A stretch of 13,096 bases of DNA from a bacterium (GTDB lineage: Bacteria > UBP14 > UBA6098 > B30-G16): contig JAMOPH010000187.1 in the NCBI GenBank assembly GCA_027064665.1, positions 1 through 13,096 of the forward strand, written 5' to 3'. Both the position numbers and the translations under genes were made by a program. Of the stretch, positions 1-6,342 are shown piece by piece; the stretch's first letter is position 1; each line of letters starts with the position of its first letter. The notes under the pieces were generated by a model. The model saw nothing but the letters and a program-made list of their open reading frames with translations. It was not told where the DNA came from and searched no databases.

Positions 1-150
1 GCAGAAAAATTAAAAATACTTATTACTAATGATGAACTTCGTAAACAAATGGCTCGCAGGGGTTATGAATTCGCCCAGAAATTCACTCCAGATGCAGTAG
101 CAAGGCAAACTTTGGAAATATATAAAAAGATTCTTGCTGAGCACCGATAA
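1..150 (+). CDS. Glycosyltransferase, C-terminal end only (partial)
   Basis: An open frame enters from the left edge and stops with TAA at 148-150, giving the last 49 residues of a protein. The tail has the pattern LxxNDELRKQMARRGYEFA, then a phenylalanine, then an IYKKIL helix before the stop. This is the usual C-terminal helix pattern of GT4-family (GT-B fold) glycosyltransferases. Donor and acceptor cannot be told, because the catalytic part lies outside the window. The piece is only about 36% GC (54 of 150 bases by count), much lower than the genes to its right, and its codons are A/T-ending. This suggests a surface-polysaccharide gene acquired separately from its neighbours. The family call rests on a short tail and is moderately sure. 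Confidence 0.6.
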   Translation, partial: AEKLKILITNDELRKQMARRGYEFAQKFTPDAVARQTLEIYKKILAEHR

Positions 151-220
151 TTCTCACAAAGACGCCGTGGCAGATAAGGTGGTGGGGATTTATAGGGAAT
201 TGATGGAATCGCAAAGTTAA
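151..220 (+). pseudogene. Remnant of a second glycosyltransferase C-terminus
   Basis: Immediately after the glycosyltransferase stop, the frame 161-220 reads DAVADKVVGIYRELMESQS and then TAA. This has the same shape as the tail of the preceding gene (DAVARQTLEIYKKILAEHR). Positions 151-156 (ttc tca = Phe-Ser) would supply the FS that often precedes this helix, but they are one base out of frame with it. There is no start codon and no room for a gene. The stretch is about 48% GC, higher than the gene to its left. The simplest reading is the leftover 3' end of an older glycosyltransferase gene that was replaced or overwritten by the AT-rich one. This is inferred from a short match. Confidence 0.45.
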
Positions 221-274
221 TGCGTCAACGATGATGCGGCGTTCAAGAGGGTCCTTGTGCGCTTGCAGATTGGC

Positions 275-1432
275 TCACACCACCTCCACCACCTTCCCGC
301 CCTTCACATAGACTCTGCGCACCCGCTCGGAAATCCCGGTCAGAATCTCGTAATTTATCGTGTGCGCCCAGCGGGCGTGGTCATCAGCGGAGATGAACTG
401 CTCCCCCTGCCTGCCGATTATCACCACCTCGTCGTCCGGGGCGACAGAATCATCCACCGAGACCATCGTGGTGTCCATACACACGCGCCCCACAATCGGG
501 AACCGGCGCCCGCGAATCAGTACCTCGCCGCGGTTGGACAGTGCCCGCCGCAGTCCATCGCCGTAGCCCGCACGAATAACCGCCACCCGCTCGCGATACC
601 GCGTTATGTATGTCCGCCCATAACTTATTGACCACCCCGGGTCAAACTCCCGCACCTGAACCACATAGGTCCTCAGCGACAAAATTGGCTCAACCCGCAC
701 CGACTTTTTCGCTTCCTCCGAGGGATACAGCCCGTAAGCCAGAATCCCCGGGCGCACCGCATTGCCCACGATCGGATGCCCCAAAATCCCCGCGGAATTT
801 GATATGTGCACCAGATTGAACTTTATCCCGCCCCGGCGAAGTCCGTCCACTATCCGCTTAAACTTTTGTATCTGTCTGCGGGTGAACTCCACATCCGAGG
901 GATCGGCGCTGTCCGCCGAGGGAAAATGCGAGAATATCCCCTCAATAACTATCCCGGGCAGTTTGCTGATTGCGATAATCTCGCCGACCGCGTCCTGCCA
1001 AAAAAAACCCGTGCGTCCCATACCGGTGTCAATTTCAATGTGCACGCGGATTTTTTTTCCTGCGCGAACTGCCTCAGCCGAAAGCGCCTCGGCAAACTGC
1101 CTACTGACCACATTCGGCGAAAGGTCGTGATACACAATTGACGGGATTTGCTCCAGCGTGGGCGGCGTCAGAAGGATAATTTCCTCGTCCTCAAATCCGG
1201 CATCCCGCAGTTGGACACCCTCAACCAGCGTGGCGACCCCGAACCTGCGCACCCCGTGAAGTTTCGCCTCGCGGCATATCGGCACCACACCGTGCCCGTA
1301 GGCATTCGCCTTGACCGCCAGAATTATCTCGCGCCCCTCTGCCTGCCGCGCAATCGCATCAAGGTTCCTGCCGAAGGCGTCAAGGTCAACCTCGCAAAAA
1401 GTCTCAAGAAAATGTCCCCGCGGGTCCTTCAT
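275..1432 (-). CDS. alr: Alanine racemase
   Basis: This is a PLP enzyme that interconverts L- and D-alanine to supply D-alanine for peptidoglycan; it is cytoplasmic. From the ATG at 1432 the product is 385 residues, a normal length for the family. The N-terminal TIM-barrel domain begins FCEVDLDAFGRNL and contains AVKANAYGHG, with the PLP-binding lysine at K41. The second-base tyrosine is Y271 in ISYGRTY, and the C-terminal beta domain carries the conserved RVCMDTTMV (319-320 = Met-Asp). The frame stays open upstream to a GTG at 1516, but those 28 extra residues are encoded partly by the neighbouring repeat element and match nothing in the family, so the ATG is preferred. There is no good Shine-Dalgarno sequence before it. 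The gene converges on the glycosyltransferase and has the hairpin repeat 44 bases upstream. Confidence 0.95.
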   Translation of the reverse strand: MKDPRGHFLETFCEVDLDAFGRNLDAIARQAEGREIILAVKANAYGHGVVPICREAKLHGVRRFGVATLVEGVQLRDAGFEDEEIILLTPPTLEQIPSIVYHDLSPNVVSRQFAEALSAEAVRAGKKIRVHIEIDTGMGRTGFFWQDAVGEIIAISKLPGIVIEGIFSHFPSADSADPSDVEFTRRQIQKFKRIVDGLRRGGIKFNLVHISNSAGILGHPIVGNAVRPGILAYGLYPSEEAKKSVRVEPILSLRTYVVQVREFDPGWSISYGRTYITRYRERVAVIRAGYGDGLRRALSNRGEVLIRGRRFPIVGRVCMDTTMVSVDDSVAPDDEVVIIGRQGEQFISADDHARWAHTINYEILTGISERVRRVYVKGGKVVEVV

Positions 1433-1476
1433 CCCGGCAAAGATAACACCGCACCCGGGGACAATCAATCCTTTTT

Positions 1477-1706
1477 GCGGGGGCAACCCTTTTTGAAAAA
1501 AGGCTTTCCCCCGCACCCCCTTCCTAAAAACTTTGGGGTCGGCGTTCGGAAATCAAAGATTTCCGAACGCCGAAAAGTTTTTAGGGAAGGGCGTGAGGGA
1601 AAAACCGCTATGCCTTTTCCATAGCAATTTGGGATTCTCAAAATCCCAAAATTCTTTGGAAAGGGGCGCGGGGGAGAACCTTTCTTTTAAGAAAGGTTTC
1701 CCCCGC
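1477..1706 (-). repeat. Multi-hairpin dispersed repeat, copy 1
   Basis: This 230-bp element is repeated, inverted, at 6003-6268. Read on the - strand it runs as follows. A terminal hairpin lies at 1706-1668, starting GCGGGGGAAACC. A short hairpin at 1650-1628 has a 9-bp stem around CTCAA (+ strand). A small stem at 1625-1607 (GCTATG/CATAGC) comes next. Then comes a long stem capped by a perfect 15-bp, 3-nt-loop hairpin at 1572-1540, and finally a second terminal hairpin at 1514-1477. The two ends are inverted repeats of each other (GCGGGGG plus about 10 similar bases). No protein is encoded and no target-site duplication is clear. It sits in the presumed 5' leader of alr. It could be a structured RNA leader or a non-autonomous mobile palindromic element. 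Confidence 0.9.
1540..1572. repeat. Perfect 33-nt hairpin (copy 1 core)
   Basis: The arms CGGCGTTCGGAAATC and GATTTCCGAACGCCG pair over 15 bp around an AAA loop (+ strand). A longer stem encloses it: CCCTTCC-TAAAAACTT on the left with AAGTTTTTAGGGAAGGG on the right, one base bulged. The corresponding hairpin of copy 2 (6172-6204) has the same length and loop size, with three compensated base-pair changes. Confidence 0.9.
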
Positions 1707-1992
1707 ATTTCTTTAATTAACTCGCCGATTGCCCGGCATCTTCCAAACCCTCATCGGCACAATCAGATGGTGGAACCAGAAACAAAAAGAACCCTGACCG
1801 GCTTTCCCGCCCTCGCCGCGGGCTCGTCCCTAACTTCATCGGGGGGCGGACCCTCTGTTAGGGCGTCTCCGGGGATTCGGCGAATCACTCACGCCGCCCG
1901 TGCCTCTATTATTACACAAAAATCCCTCAAAGTCAATACCCCTGCCAAAAATTTCCCTTGTCCGACGCACATTTGTGAATAATTTTTCATCT
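1707..1992. other. Intergenic region between the repeat and the ElbB-like gene
   Basis: No convincing gene is seen on either strand. The short open frames across it have no ribosome-binding sites and no recognisable protein pattern. The only structure noted is a 7-bp inverted repeat, CCCTAAC (1828-1834) and GTTAGGG (1857-1863), around a G-rich loop. The region separates two divergently transcribed genes, so promoters for both are expected here. The stretch just before 1993 is AT-rich, but no convincing -35/-10 pair was found and there is no Shine-Dalgarno sequence before the ATG at 1993. Confidence 0.5.
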
Positions 1993-2667
1993 ATGAAAAG
2001 CGTGGGGATACTCATCGCCGGGATTGGATTTGAGGATGGCACCTCGGTGTGGGATGTCGCCTATGTGCTGCGGGAGATGGAGCGCAGGTCCATCAGACCT
2101 GTGCCGCTTGTGCCCAGAGAAAGTGTGGAGAAAAAAATCCCCGGGTCGCGAAGGAAAAAAGCCCCCATACGAGATTTCGCCGCAGAGGCAAAACTTATGG
2201 TCCGCGGGGATGTGTTTTTTATGGACGAATACGAACACCGGCGGTTGGATGCGGTCCTCGTCCCCGGGGGCAAGGGCGCAGTGAAAGTCCTCTCGTCAAT
2301 AATGGTGGACGGCAGTGAGGCTGTGGTTCTTCCCGAGGTCAAGGAAATCATCGCCGGGGCATACGCCCGCAAAAAACCCCTTATAGGACTGGGCTACGGC
2401 AGTGCACTCATCGCCTTCGTCCTGCGGAGTGTGGCTAACCCGATTGTCACCGTGGGCGACGATATGGAGATGGTAGAACTTCTCAAAAAAATCGGCGGCG
2501 ACGCCCTCAAAGTCCAGCCCCACGAGGTAATCTACGACGAGGAGAACAACATCTTCACCACCCCCGGGACAAGTCCACGCCAGAGTCTGTATCGGGCATC
2601 GCTGGGGATTGAACGCCTCATTGAGGAAATCGCCGAACCCCAACTGAAATCAGCAAGTTCAACATAA
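1993..2667 (+). CDS. ElbB/DJ-1-like (class I glutamine amidotransferase fold) protein lacking the nucleophilic cysteine
   Basis: The 224-residue product resembles the ElbB branch of the DJ-1/PfpI superfamily. It has an N-terminal SVGILIAGIGFEDGTSVWD strand and turn, an RGDV segment (71-74) and the diagnostic LDAVLVPGGKGAVKVLS block (85-101). It also has a KKPLIGLGYGSALIA elbow (127-141) and IFTTPGTSPRQSLYRASLGIERLIEE near the C-terminus. In ElbB the elbow contains the catalytic cysteine (KPLGFMC); the aligned residue here is G134, and the whole protein contains no cysteine. Canonical glyoxalase chemistry is therefore unlikely, and a binding, regulatory or structural role is possible. The ATG at 1993 is chosen because the family's N-terminal strand starts there, although the frame extends upstream and no Shine-Dalgarno sequence is present. 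It is the first gene of a closely spaced run; fumarase follows 15 bases later. Confidence 0.8.
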   Translation: MKSVGILIAGIGFEDGTSVWDVAYVLREMERRSIRPVPLVPRESVEKKIPGSRRKKAPIRDFAAEAKLMVRGDVFFMDEYEHRRLDAVLVPGGKGAVKVLSSIMVDGSEAVVLPEVKEIIAGAYARKKPLIGLGYGSALIAFVLRSVANPIVTVGDDMEMVELLKKIGGDALKVQPHEVIYDEENNIFTTPGTSPRQSLYRASLGIERLIEEIAEPQLKSASST

Positions 2668-2682
2668 AAAAGGAGTTTTAAG

Positions 2683-3528
2683 ATGCGTGAGATTGATGTC
2701 AGCCAGATTACCGAGGCGGTGGCAAAACTTTGTATGGATTCCAACTACTATATCCCCGAGGATGTCCGCCAGAGGATTATTGAGATGAGAGAGAAAGAGG
2801 AATCGCCGGTGGCGAAGGCAATTCTGGATCAGATTCTCAAAAACCACGAGGTCGCTGCCGAGGAGAAGATGCCGATATGTCAGGACACGGGATTTGCGGT
2901 GGTGTATGTGGAAATCGGGCAGGATGTGCGGATTGTCGGCGGCGATATCAAAGAGGCGATAAGCAAGGGCGTGGCGAAGGGCTACACCGAGGGATACCTG
3001 CGGAAATCAATTCTTTTGGACCCGCTCAAGCGCCAGCCCAACAGCGGCGACAACACCCCGCCGGTGATATGGTTTGACATCGTGCCGGGGGACAAACTCA
3101 AAATCACGGTTGCTCCCAAGGGCGGCGGAAGTGAGAATATGAGCCGCACAAAAATGCTTCGCCCCTCCGACGGCGTTGAGGGATTCAAAAAGTTCGTGAT
3201 TGAATCGGTGGTCAGCGCCGGCGGAAACCCCTGCCCACCGGTGATTGTGGGCGTCGGTGTTGGCGGAACCTTTGAAAAATGTGCCTGGCTTGCCAAAAAA
3301 GCACTTCTGCGCAAAATCGGCGAGCGCAACCCCGACCCATTCTACGCCGAACTGGAAATGGAAATCCTTGAGGAAATCAACAAAAGCGGCGTCGGTCCTA
3401 TGGGGTTAGGCGGAAGAACCACCGCCCTTGAGGTGTTCATAGAGCAGTTCCCTCTGCACATTGCCACATTCCCGGCGGCGGTTAATCTCAACTGCCACGC
3501 CGCCCGCCACAAGGAAATCGTGCTGTAA
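2683..3528 (+). CDS. Class I fumarate hydratase, alpha subunit
   Basis: This is the N-terminal half (alpha subunit; FumA/TtdA type) of the oxygen-sensitive [4Fe-4S] fumarases, which interconvert fumarate and malate in the TCA cycle. At 281 residues it is the usual length for a separate alpha subunit. The three iron-sulfur cysteines are visible: C66 in MPICQDTGF, C184 in GGNPCPPVIVGVGVGGT and C271 in NLNCHAARH. The conserved APKGGGSENMS (144-154) and GVGPMGLGGRTT (236-247) blocks are intact. A strong AGGAG at 2671-2675 supports the start. The beta subunit, normally encoded directly downstream, is absent: a potassium transporter gene starts 14 bases after the stop. A related L(+)-tartrate dehydratase alpha subunit cannot be excluded from sequence alone. 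Confidence 0.9.
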   Translation: MREIDVSQITEAVAKLCMDSNYYIPEDVRQRIIEMREKEESPVAKAILDQILKNHEVAAEEKMPICQDTGFAVVYVEIGQDVRIVGGDIKEAISKGVAKGYTEGYLRKSILLDPLKRQPNSGDNTPPVIWFDIVPGDKLKITVAPKGGGSENMSRTKMLRPSDGVEGFKKFVIESVVSAGGNPCPPVIVGVGVGGTFEKCAWLAKKALLRKIGERNPDPFYAELEMEILEEINKSGVGPMGLGGRTTALEVFIEQFPLHIATFPAAVNLNCHAARHKEIVL

Positions 3529-3542
3529 TCAGAACCAAAAAT

Positions 3543-5300
3543 ATGCCAGCCCCGGCTAAAAAACATAGATGGCTTAACTATTATATGTTCTTTGTGGCAT
3601 TTCTGGCGCTGTTCACACTGGTTATAAAGCCGGGGCTGGGGCTGGGTCCCCGCTGGAATCCGGTGTGGCTTGCGCTGGATATCCTCGTTATGGGTTCGTT
3701 CATCGCCAGCGTGATTCTGCGGTTTGTGTGGGCGCCAGACAAACGAGCGTTTCTCTCCCGAAACAAGTTTGAACTGATTATACTATTTTTGTTCCTGTCG
3801 CAGTTTCTGATAATGCTTCTGTTCATCAATCAGCCGGGGGTTCGGCAGGCGATACAGACTCTGGGAATCACCTCGCTGACGAAACTTTACATCATCTTTG
3901 CCCAGGCCTTTATTTTCCTTGAACTTTTGGGGCAGTTGGGGAAAATCAACGCCCGGATTGCCTCAATACCTCTGCCGCCGCCGCTGGTGTTTATGGGAAG
4001 TTTTCTGATAGTGATTCTTGGGGGGACTTTCCTTCTGCTTCTGCCCGGCGCCACACACCGGGGAATAAAGTTTGTTGACGCCCTGTTCACCTCAACCTCG
4101 GCTACCTGCGTCACCGGGCTGGTGGTGGTGCCCACCGGGTCGTTCTTCACAAAATACGGGCACAATGTGATTCTTGCCCTCATACAAATTGGCGGGCTGG
4201 GGCTGATGACCTTTGCGACTTTTTCCGCGCTCATCCTGCGGGGCGAAATCGGTATCAAAGAGCACATCCTGTTCGGCGATTTTCTCAACATCAATGTTCT
4301 GGGGAAGATAAAGTCAATTGTCGGCGCAATTATCGGATTCACGGCGTTTTTTGAGATAATCGGCACAGTGCTTTTGTATCTTGCCACCGGGAATTACAAC
4401 AACCTCACCGATGGCAGGCTGTATTTTTCGCTTTTTCACTCGGTCAGTGCGTTCTGCAATGCGGGCTTTTCGCTGTGGGACGAAAACCTTATGCCGTTTG
4501 CGAGGAACACCCTCGGCTCTTTGACCGTTATGACGCTGATTGTGTTCGGCGGGATAGGTTTTGTGGTTCTGGCGGATTTCTGGGGATATATCAAAAAGCC
4601 GTTTCGCAAAAAGCGGCTTTCGGTGCCGCACTTTTCGCTTCACACAAAAATTGTGATATGGACCACTGCGGCGCTGATAGTTGTGGGGGCGATTGTGTTC
4701 TATCTTTTAGAGGCGCACGGGGTTTTAGCCTCTTTGCCGACAGGATTTAGGGTTCTGGCAGCGTTTTTCCAGTCAATCACACCCAGAACCGCCGGGTTCA
4801 ACACGGTGGACATCAGCGCACTTTCGCCGGCGACTCTGTTTTTCCTTATGATACTTATGTTCATCGGGGCATCGCCGGGCTCCACCGGCGGCGGAATAAA
4901 AACTACTACCTTTGCGGTTCTGGTTCTGACGATAGTGTCCCGGCTTGCCGGCAGGGATAAAATCCACATATCAGGGCGCTCGGTCCCCATTATGGTTGTC
5001 CGGGCGGCGAGTATGGTGCTGTTTCTGGGGCTGTGTGTCGTGGCGGCGGGCACACTTTTACTCCTGATTTTCGAGCCGGACATACCGTTTATGAAACTTC
5101 TGTTTGAGGAGGTTTCCGCCTTCGGCACGGTGGGGCTTTCCACCGGGATAACCCCGCAACTTTCCACACCGTCAAAAATTGTTATAATAATAACGATGTT
5201 TCTGGGCAGGATAGGTCCGCTGACATTTCTGACTGCCGTGCTTTACCGCCGGCAGAAAAGCAGGATTGACTATCCGCCGGAGGATGTTATGATTGGATAA
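3543..5300 (+). CDS. ktrB: Potassium uptake channel subunit, TrkH/KtrB family
   Basis: This is an integral membrane potassium-translocating subunit of 585 residues. Four pseudo-repeats, each with a selectivity-filter loop, are recognisable: TSATCVTGL (about 185-193), SAFCNAGFS (302-310), ITPRTAGFNT (412-421) and SAFGTVGLSTG (525-535). Each has the filter glycine. The STGGGIKTT stretch (447-455) matches the family's third-repeat inner-helix turn. The shared core begins near residue 145 (PPPLVFMGSF). The first 140 residues add several hydrophobic segments (about 14-28, 40-62, 77-95, 115-130) not found in minimal KtrB proteins of about 445 residues. There is no clear Shine-Dalgarno sequence, and with 14 bases after fumarase the gene is probably translated by coupling. 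Its partner KtrA follows 9 bases downstream, which supports KtrB over a stand-alone TrkH. Confidence 0.92.
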   Translation: MPAPAKKHRWLNYYMFFVAFLALFTLVIKPGLGLGPRWNPVWLALDILVMGSFIASVILRFVWAPDKRAFLSRNKFELIILFLFLSQFLIMLLFINQPGVRQAIQTLGITSLTKLYIIFAQAFIFLELLGQLGKINARIASIPLPPPLVFMGSFLIVILGGTFLLLLPGATHRGIKFVDALFTSTSATCVTGLVVVPTGSFFTKYGHNVILALIQIGGLGLMTFATFSALILRGEIGIKEHILFGDFLNINVLGKIKSIVGAIIGFTAFFEIIGTVLLYLATGNYNNLTDGRLYFSLFHSVSAFCNAGFSLWDENLMPFARNTLGSLTVMTLIVFGGIGFVVLADFWGYIKKPFRKKRLSVPHFSLHTKIVIWTTAALIVVGAIVFYLLEAHGVLASLPTGFRVLAAFFQSITPRTAGFNTVDISALSPATLFFLMILMFIGASPGSTGGGIKTTTFAVLVLTIVSRLAGRDKIHISGRSVPIMVVRAASMVLFLGLCVVAAGTLLLLIFEPDIPFMKLLFEEVSAFGTVGLSTGITPQLSTPSKIVIIITMFLGRIGPLTFLTAVLYRRQKSRIDYPPEDVMIG

Positions 5301-5309
5301 GGGGGCGGT

Positions 5310-5996
5310 ATGAGATATCTGATATTCGGCGCAGGACTTTTCGGGAAAAGTCTGGCGAGGCGGCTGACAGAGTTGGGCGCACAGGTCTATGTGGTTGACC
5401 ACAACGAGGCGGCAGTGGAGGAAATCAAAGACTCCGTCGCCGGTGCGATTGTGGGTGAGTCCACAGAACGGGAGATTGTCACACAGATTGTGGAGAAGGT
5501 CAAGCCCGATGTGGGTGCGGTGTGCTTCGGCGAAAATTTTGACGCCACCCTGCTCGCCACAATATATCTCAAGGAACTGGGGATACAGCACATAATTGCG
5601 AGGGCATCAAATCATCTGCAAAGGCAAATTCTTTATAAGTTGGGGGTTGAGCGTGTGGTTCTGCCCGAGGTTATGATGGGCGAACGCACCGGGGAACACA
5701 TAATCTTGGGGGAAAGTGAGTTCCTTCCGTTAGATGCCGATAATGCTGTCGCCCGGGTGCGTGTGCCGGAAAAATTGGAGTCGCAACCGCCGGACGCAAT
5801 CCCGCTGAAAAAATACTCCCTCACACTGCTTTTCGTCCACCGGATGTATCTGCGGGGCAAGGTGTTCAAGATAATCTTCCCCCCCGAACTTGACGAGATT
5901 ACCGGCGGGGACAATCTGGTCGTCCTCGGCAACCCCGGTAAAATTGCGGAATTCGTCAAAAAACTCCACACAGGAAAGAGGGAAGAAAAGGAATGA
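5310..5996 (+). CDS. ktrA: Potassium uptake regulatory subunit, TrkA/KtrA family (RCK domains)
   Basis: This cytosolic nucleotide-binding RCK protein gates the KtrB channel on the membrane. It has 228 residues, as usual for KtrA. The N-terminal Rossmann domain starts MRYLIFGAGLFGKSLA (GxGxFG loop at 7-12), with the acidic VVDHNE after the second strand. Two features typical of KtrA are IIARASN (about 95-101) and GVERVVLPEVMMGER, the link into the RCK_C domain. RCK_C occupies roughly residues 130-220. Where many homologues have GDAT, this protein has GEST. AAGGGGG just before the ATG is the ribosome-binding site, and the gene follows ktrB by 9 bases, as expected for a KtrAB operon. The lysine/glutamate-rich end (GKREEKE) stops 6 bases before the hairpin repeat. 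Confidence 0.93.
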   Translation: MRYLIFGAGLFGKSLARRLTELGAQVYVVDHNEAAVEEIKDSVAGAIVGESTEREIVTQIVEKVKPDVGAVCFGENFDATLLATIYLKELGIQHIIARASNHLQRQILYKLGVERVVLPEVMMGERTGEHIILGESEFLPLDADNAVARVRVPEKLESQPPDAIPLKKYSLTLLFVHRMYLRGKVFKIIFPPELDEITGGDNLVVLGNPGKIAEFVKKLHTGKREEKE

Positions 5997-6070
5997 TCTT
6001 TTGCGGGGGAAACCTTTCTTAAAAGAAAGGTTCTCCCCCGTGCCCCTTTCCAAAGAATTTTGGGATTTTT

Positions 6071-6103
6071 GCGGCGGACTAAATCAGAGATTTACTCCGC
6101 CGC
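6071..6103. repeat. Extra 33-nt hairpin, present only in copy 2
   Basis: GCGGCGGACTAAATC and GATTTACTCCGCCGC form a 15-position stem around an AGA loop, with a single C-C mismatch at the ninth pair. The geometry (15+3+15) and the tip AAATC-NNN-GATTT match the core hairpins at 1540-1572 and 6172-6204, but the basal half is unrelated to them. Confidence 0.88.
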
Positions 6104-6171
6104 GGGATAAATCCCAAATTACTATGAAAAGGCATAGCGGTTTTTCCCTCACTCTCTTTCTAAAAACTTTT

Positions 6172-6204
6172 CGGCGCTTGAAAATCTGTGATTTTCAAGC
6201 GCCG
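6172..6204. repeat. Perfect 33-nt hairpin (copy 2 core)
   Basis: CGGCGCTTGAAAATC and GATTTTCAAGCGCCG pair over 15 bp around a TGT loop. It is the positional equivalent of 1540-1572 in copy 1. Compared with it, three of the fifteen base pairs have changed on both arms (T-A to C-G, C-G to T-A, G-C to A-T), leaving the stem perfect. Confidence 0.9.
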
Positions 6205-6342
6205 ACCTCAAAGTTTTTAGGAAGGGAGTGCGGGGGAAAGCCCTTTTTTCAAAAAGGGTTGCCCCCGCGGAAAGAGAAATTTTCCTTTGCAATCTCGTCG
6301 GAGAGACTTTGTTTATACTCAACTCCACAAAAGAGGGGGCAG

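Larger units (their letters stand above)
6003..6268 (+). repeat. Multi-hairpin dispersed repeat, copy 2
   Basis: This is the inverted counterpart of 1477-1706, 266 bp long. It has terminal hairpins at 6003-6040 and 6230-6268. The conserved blocks CCAAAGAATTTTGGGATT, GGCATAGCGGTTTTTCCCTC and AAAGTTTTTAGGAAGGG also occur in copy 1 read on the - strand. Outside the variable hairpins most positions match by eye. The extra length comes from a 33-nt hairpin (6071-6103) set into the loop of the GGGATT/AATCCC stem. In the long stem below the 6172-6204 hairpin, two positions are T opposite G. As + strand RNA these would be wobble pairs. The element ends 74 bases before the gatD start, in the same relative orientation that copy 1 has to alr. 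Confidence 0.9.

Noticed and set aside
1433..1516. GTG start at 1516 for alanine racemase
   Set aside because: The added 28 residues are partly encoded by the repeat element and have no counterpart in the family.
1148..1624. Open frames on the + strand across alr, and similar long frames opposite priA (11821-12873)
   Set aside because: They are antisense shadows of strongly supported genes, lack ribosome-binding sites and show no recognisable protein pattern.
1828..1863. CCCTAAC/GTTAGGG inverted repeat as a terminator or operator
   Set aside because: Only a 7-bp stem with a 22-base loop and no T tract; too weak to call a feature.
6003..6040. Terminal hairpins of the repeat as intrinsic terminators
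   Set aside because: The stems are strong and GC-rich at the base, but no T tract follows on the relevant strand in either copy. They may still hinder transcription, but they do not match the standard terminator pattern.
1540..6204. The 33-nt hairpins as CRISPR repeats
   Set aside because: They are perfect palindromes embedded in a larger element, differ in sequence and are not separated by regular spacers; no cas gene is present.
5890..6342. In-frame upstream extension of gatD giving a 620-residue protein
   Set aside because: The extra 151 residues come from the end of ktrA in another frame and from the hairpin repeat, and do not resemble GatD. The ATG at 6343 has a ribosome-binding site and starts the homologous region.
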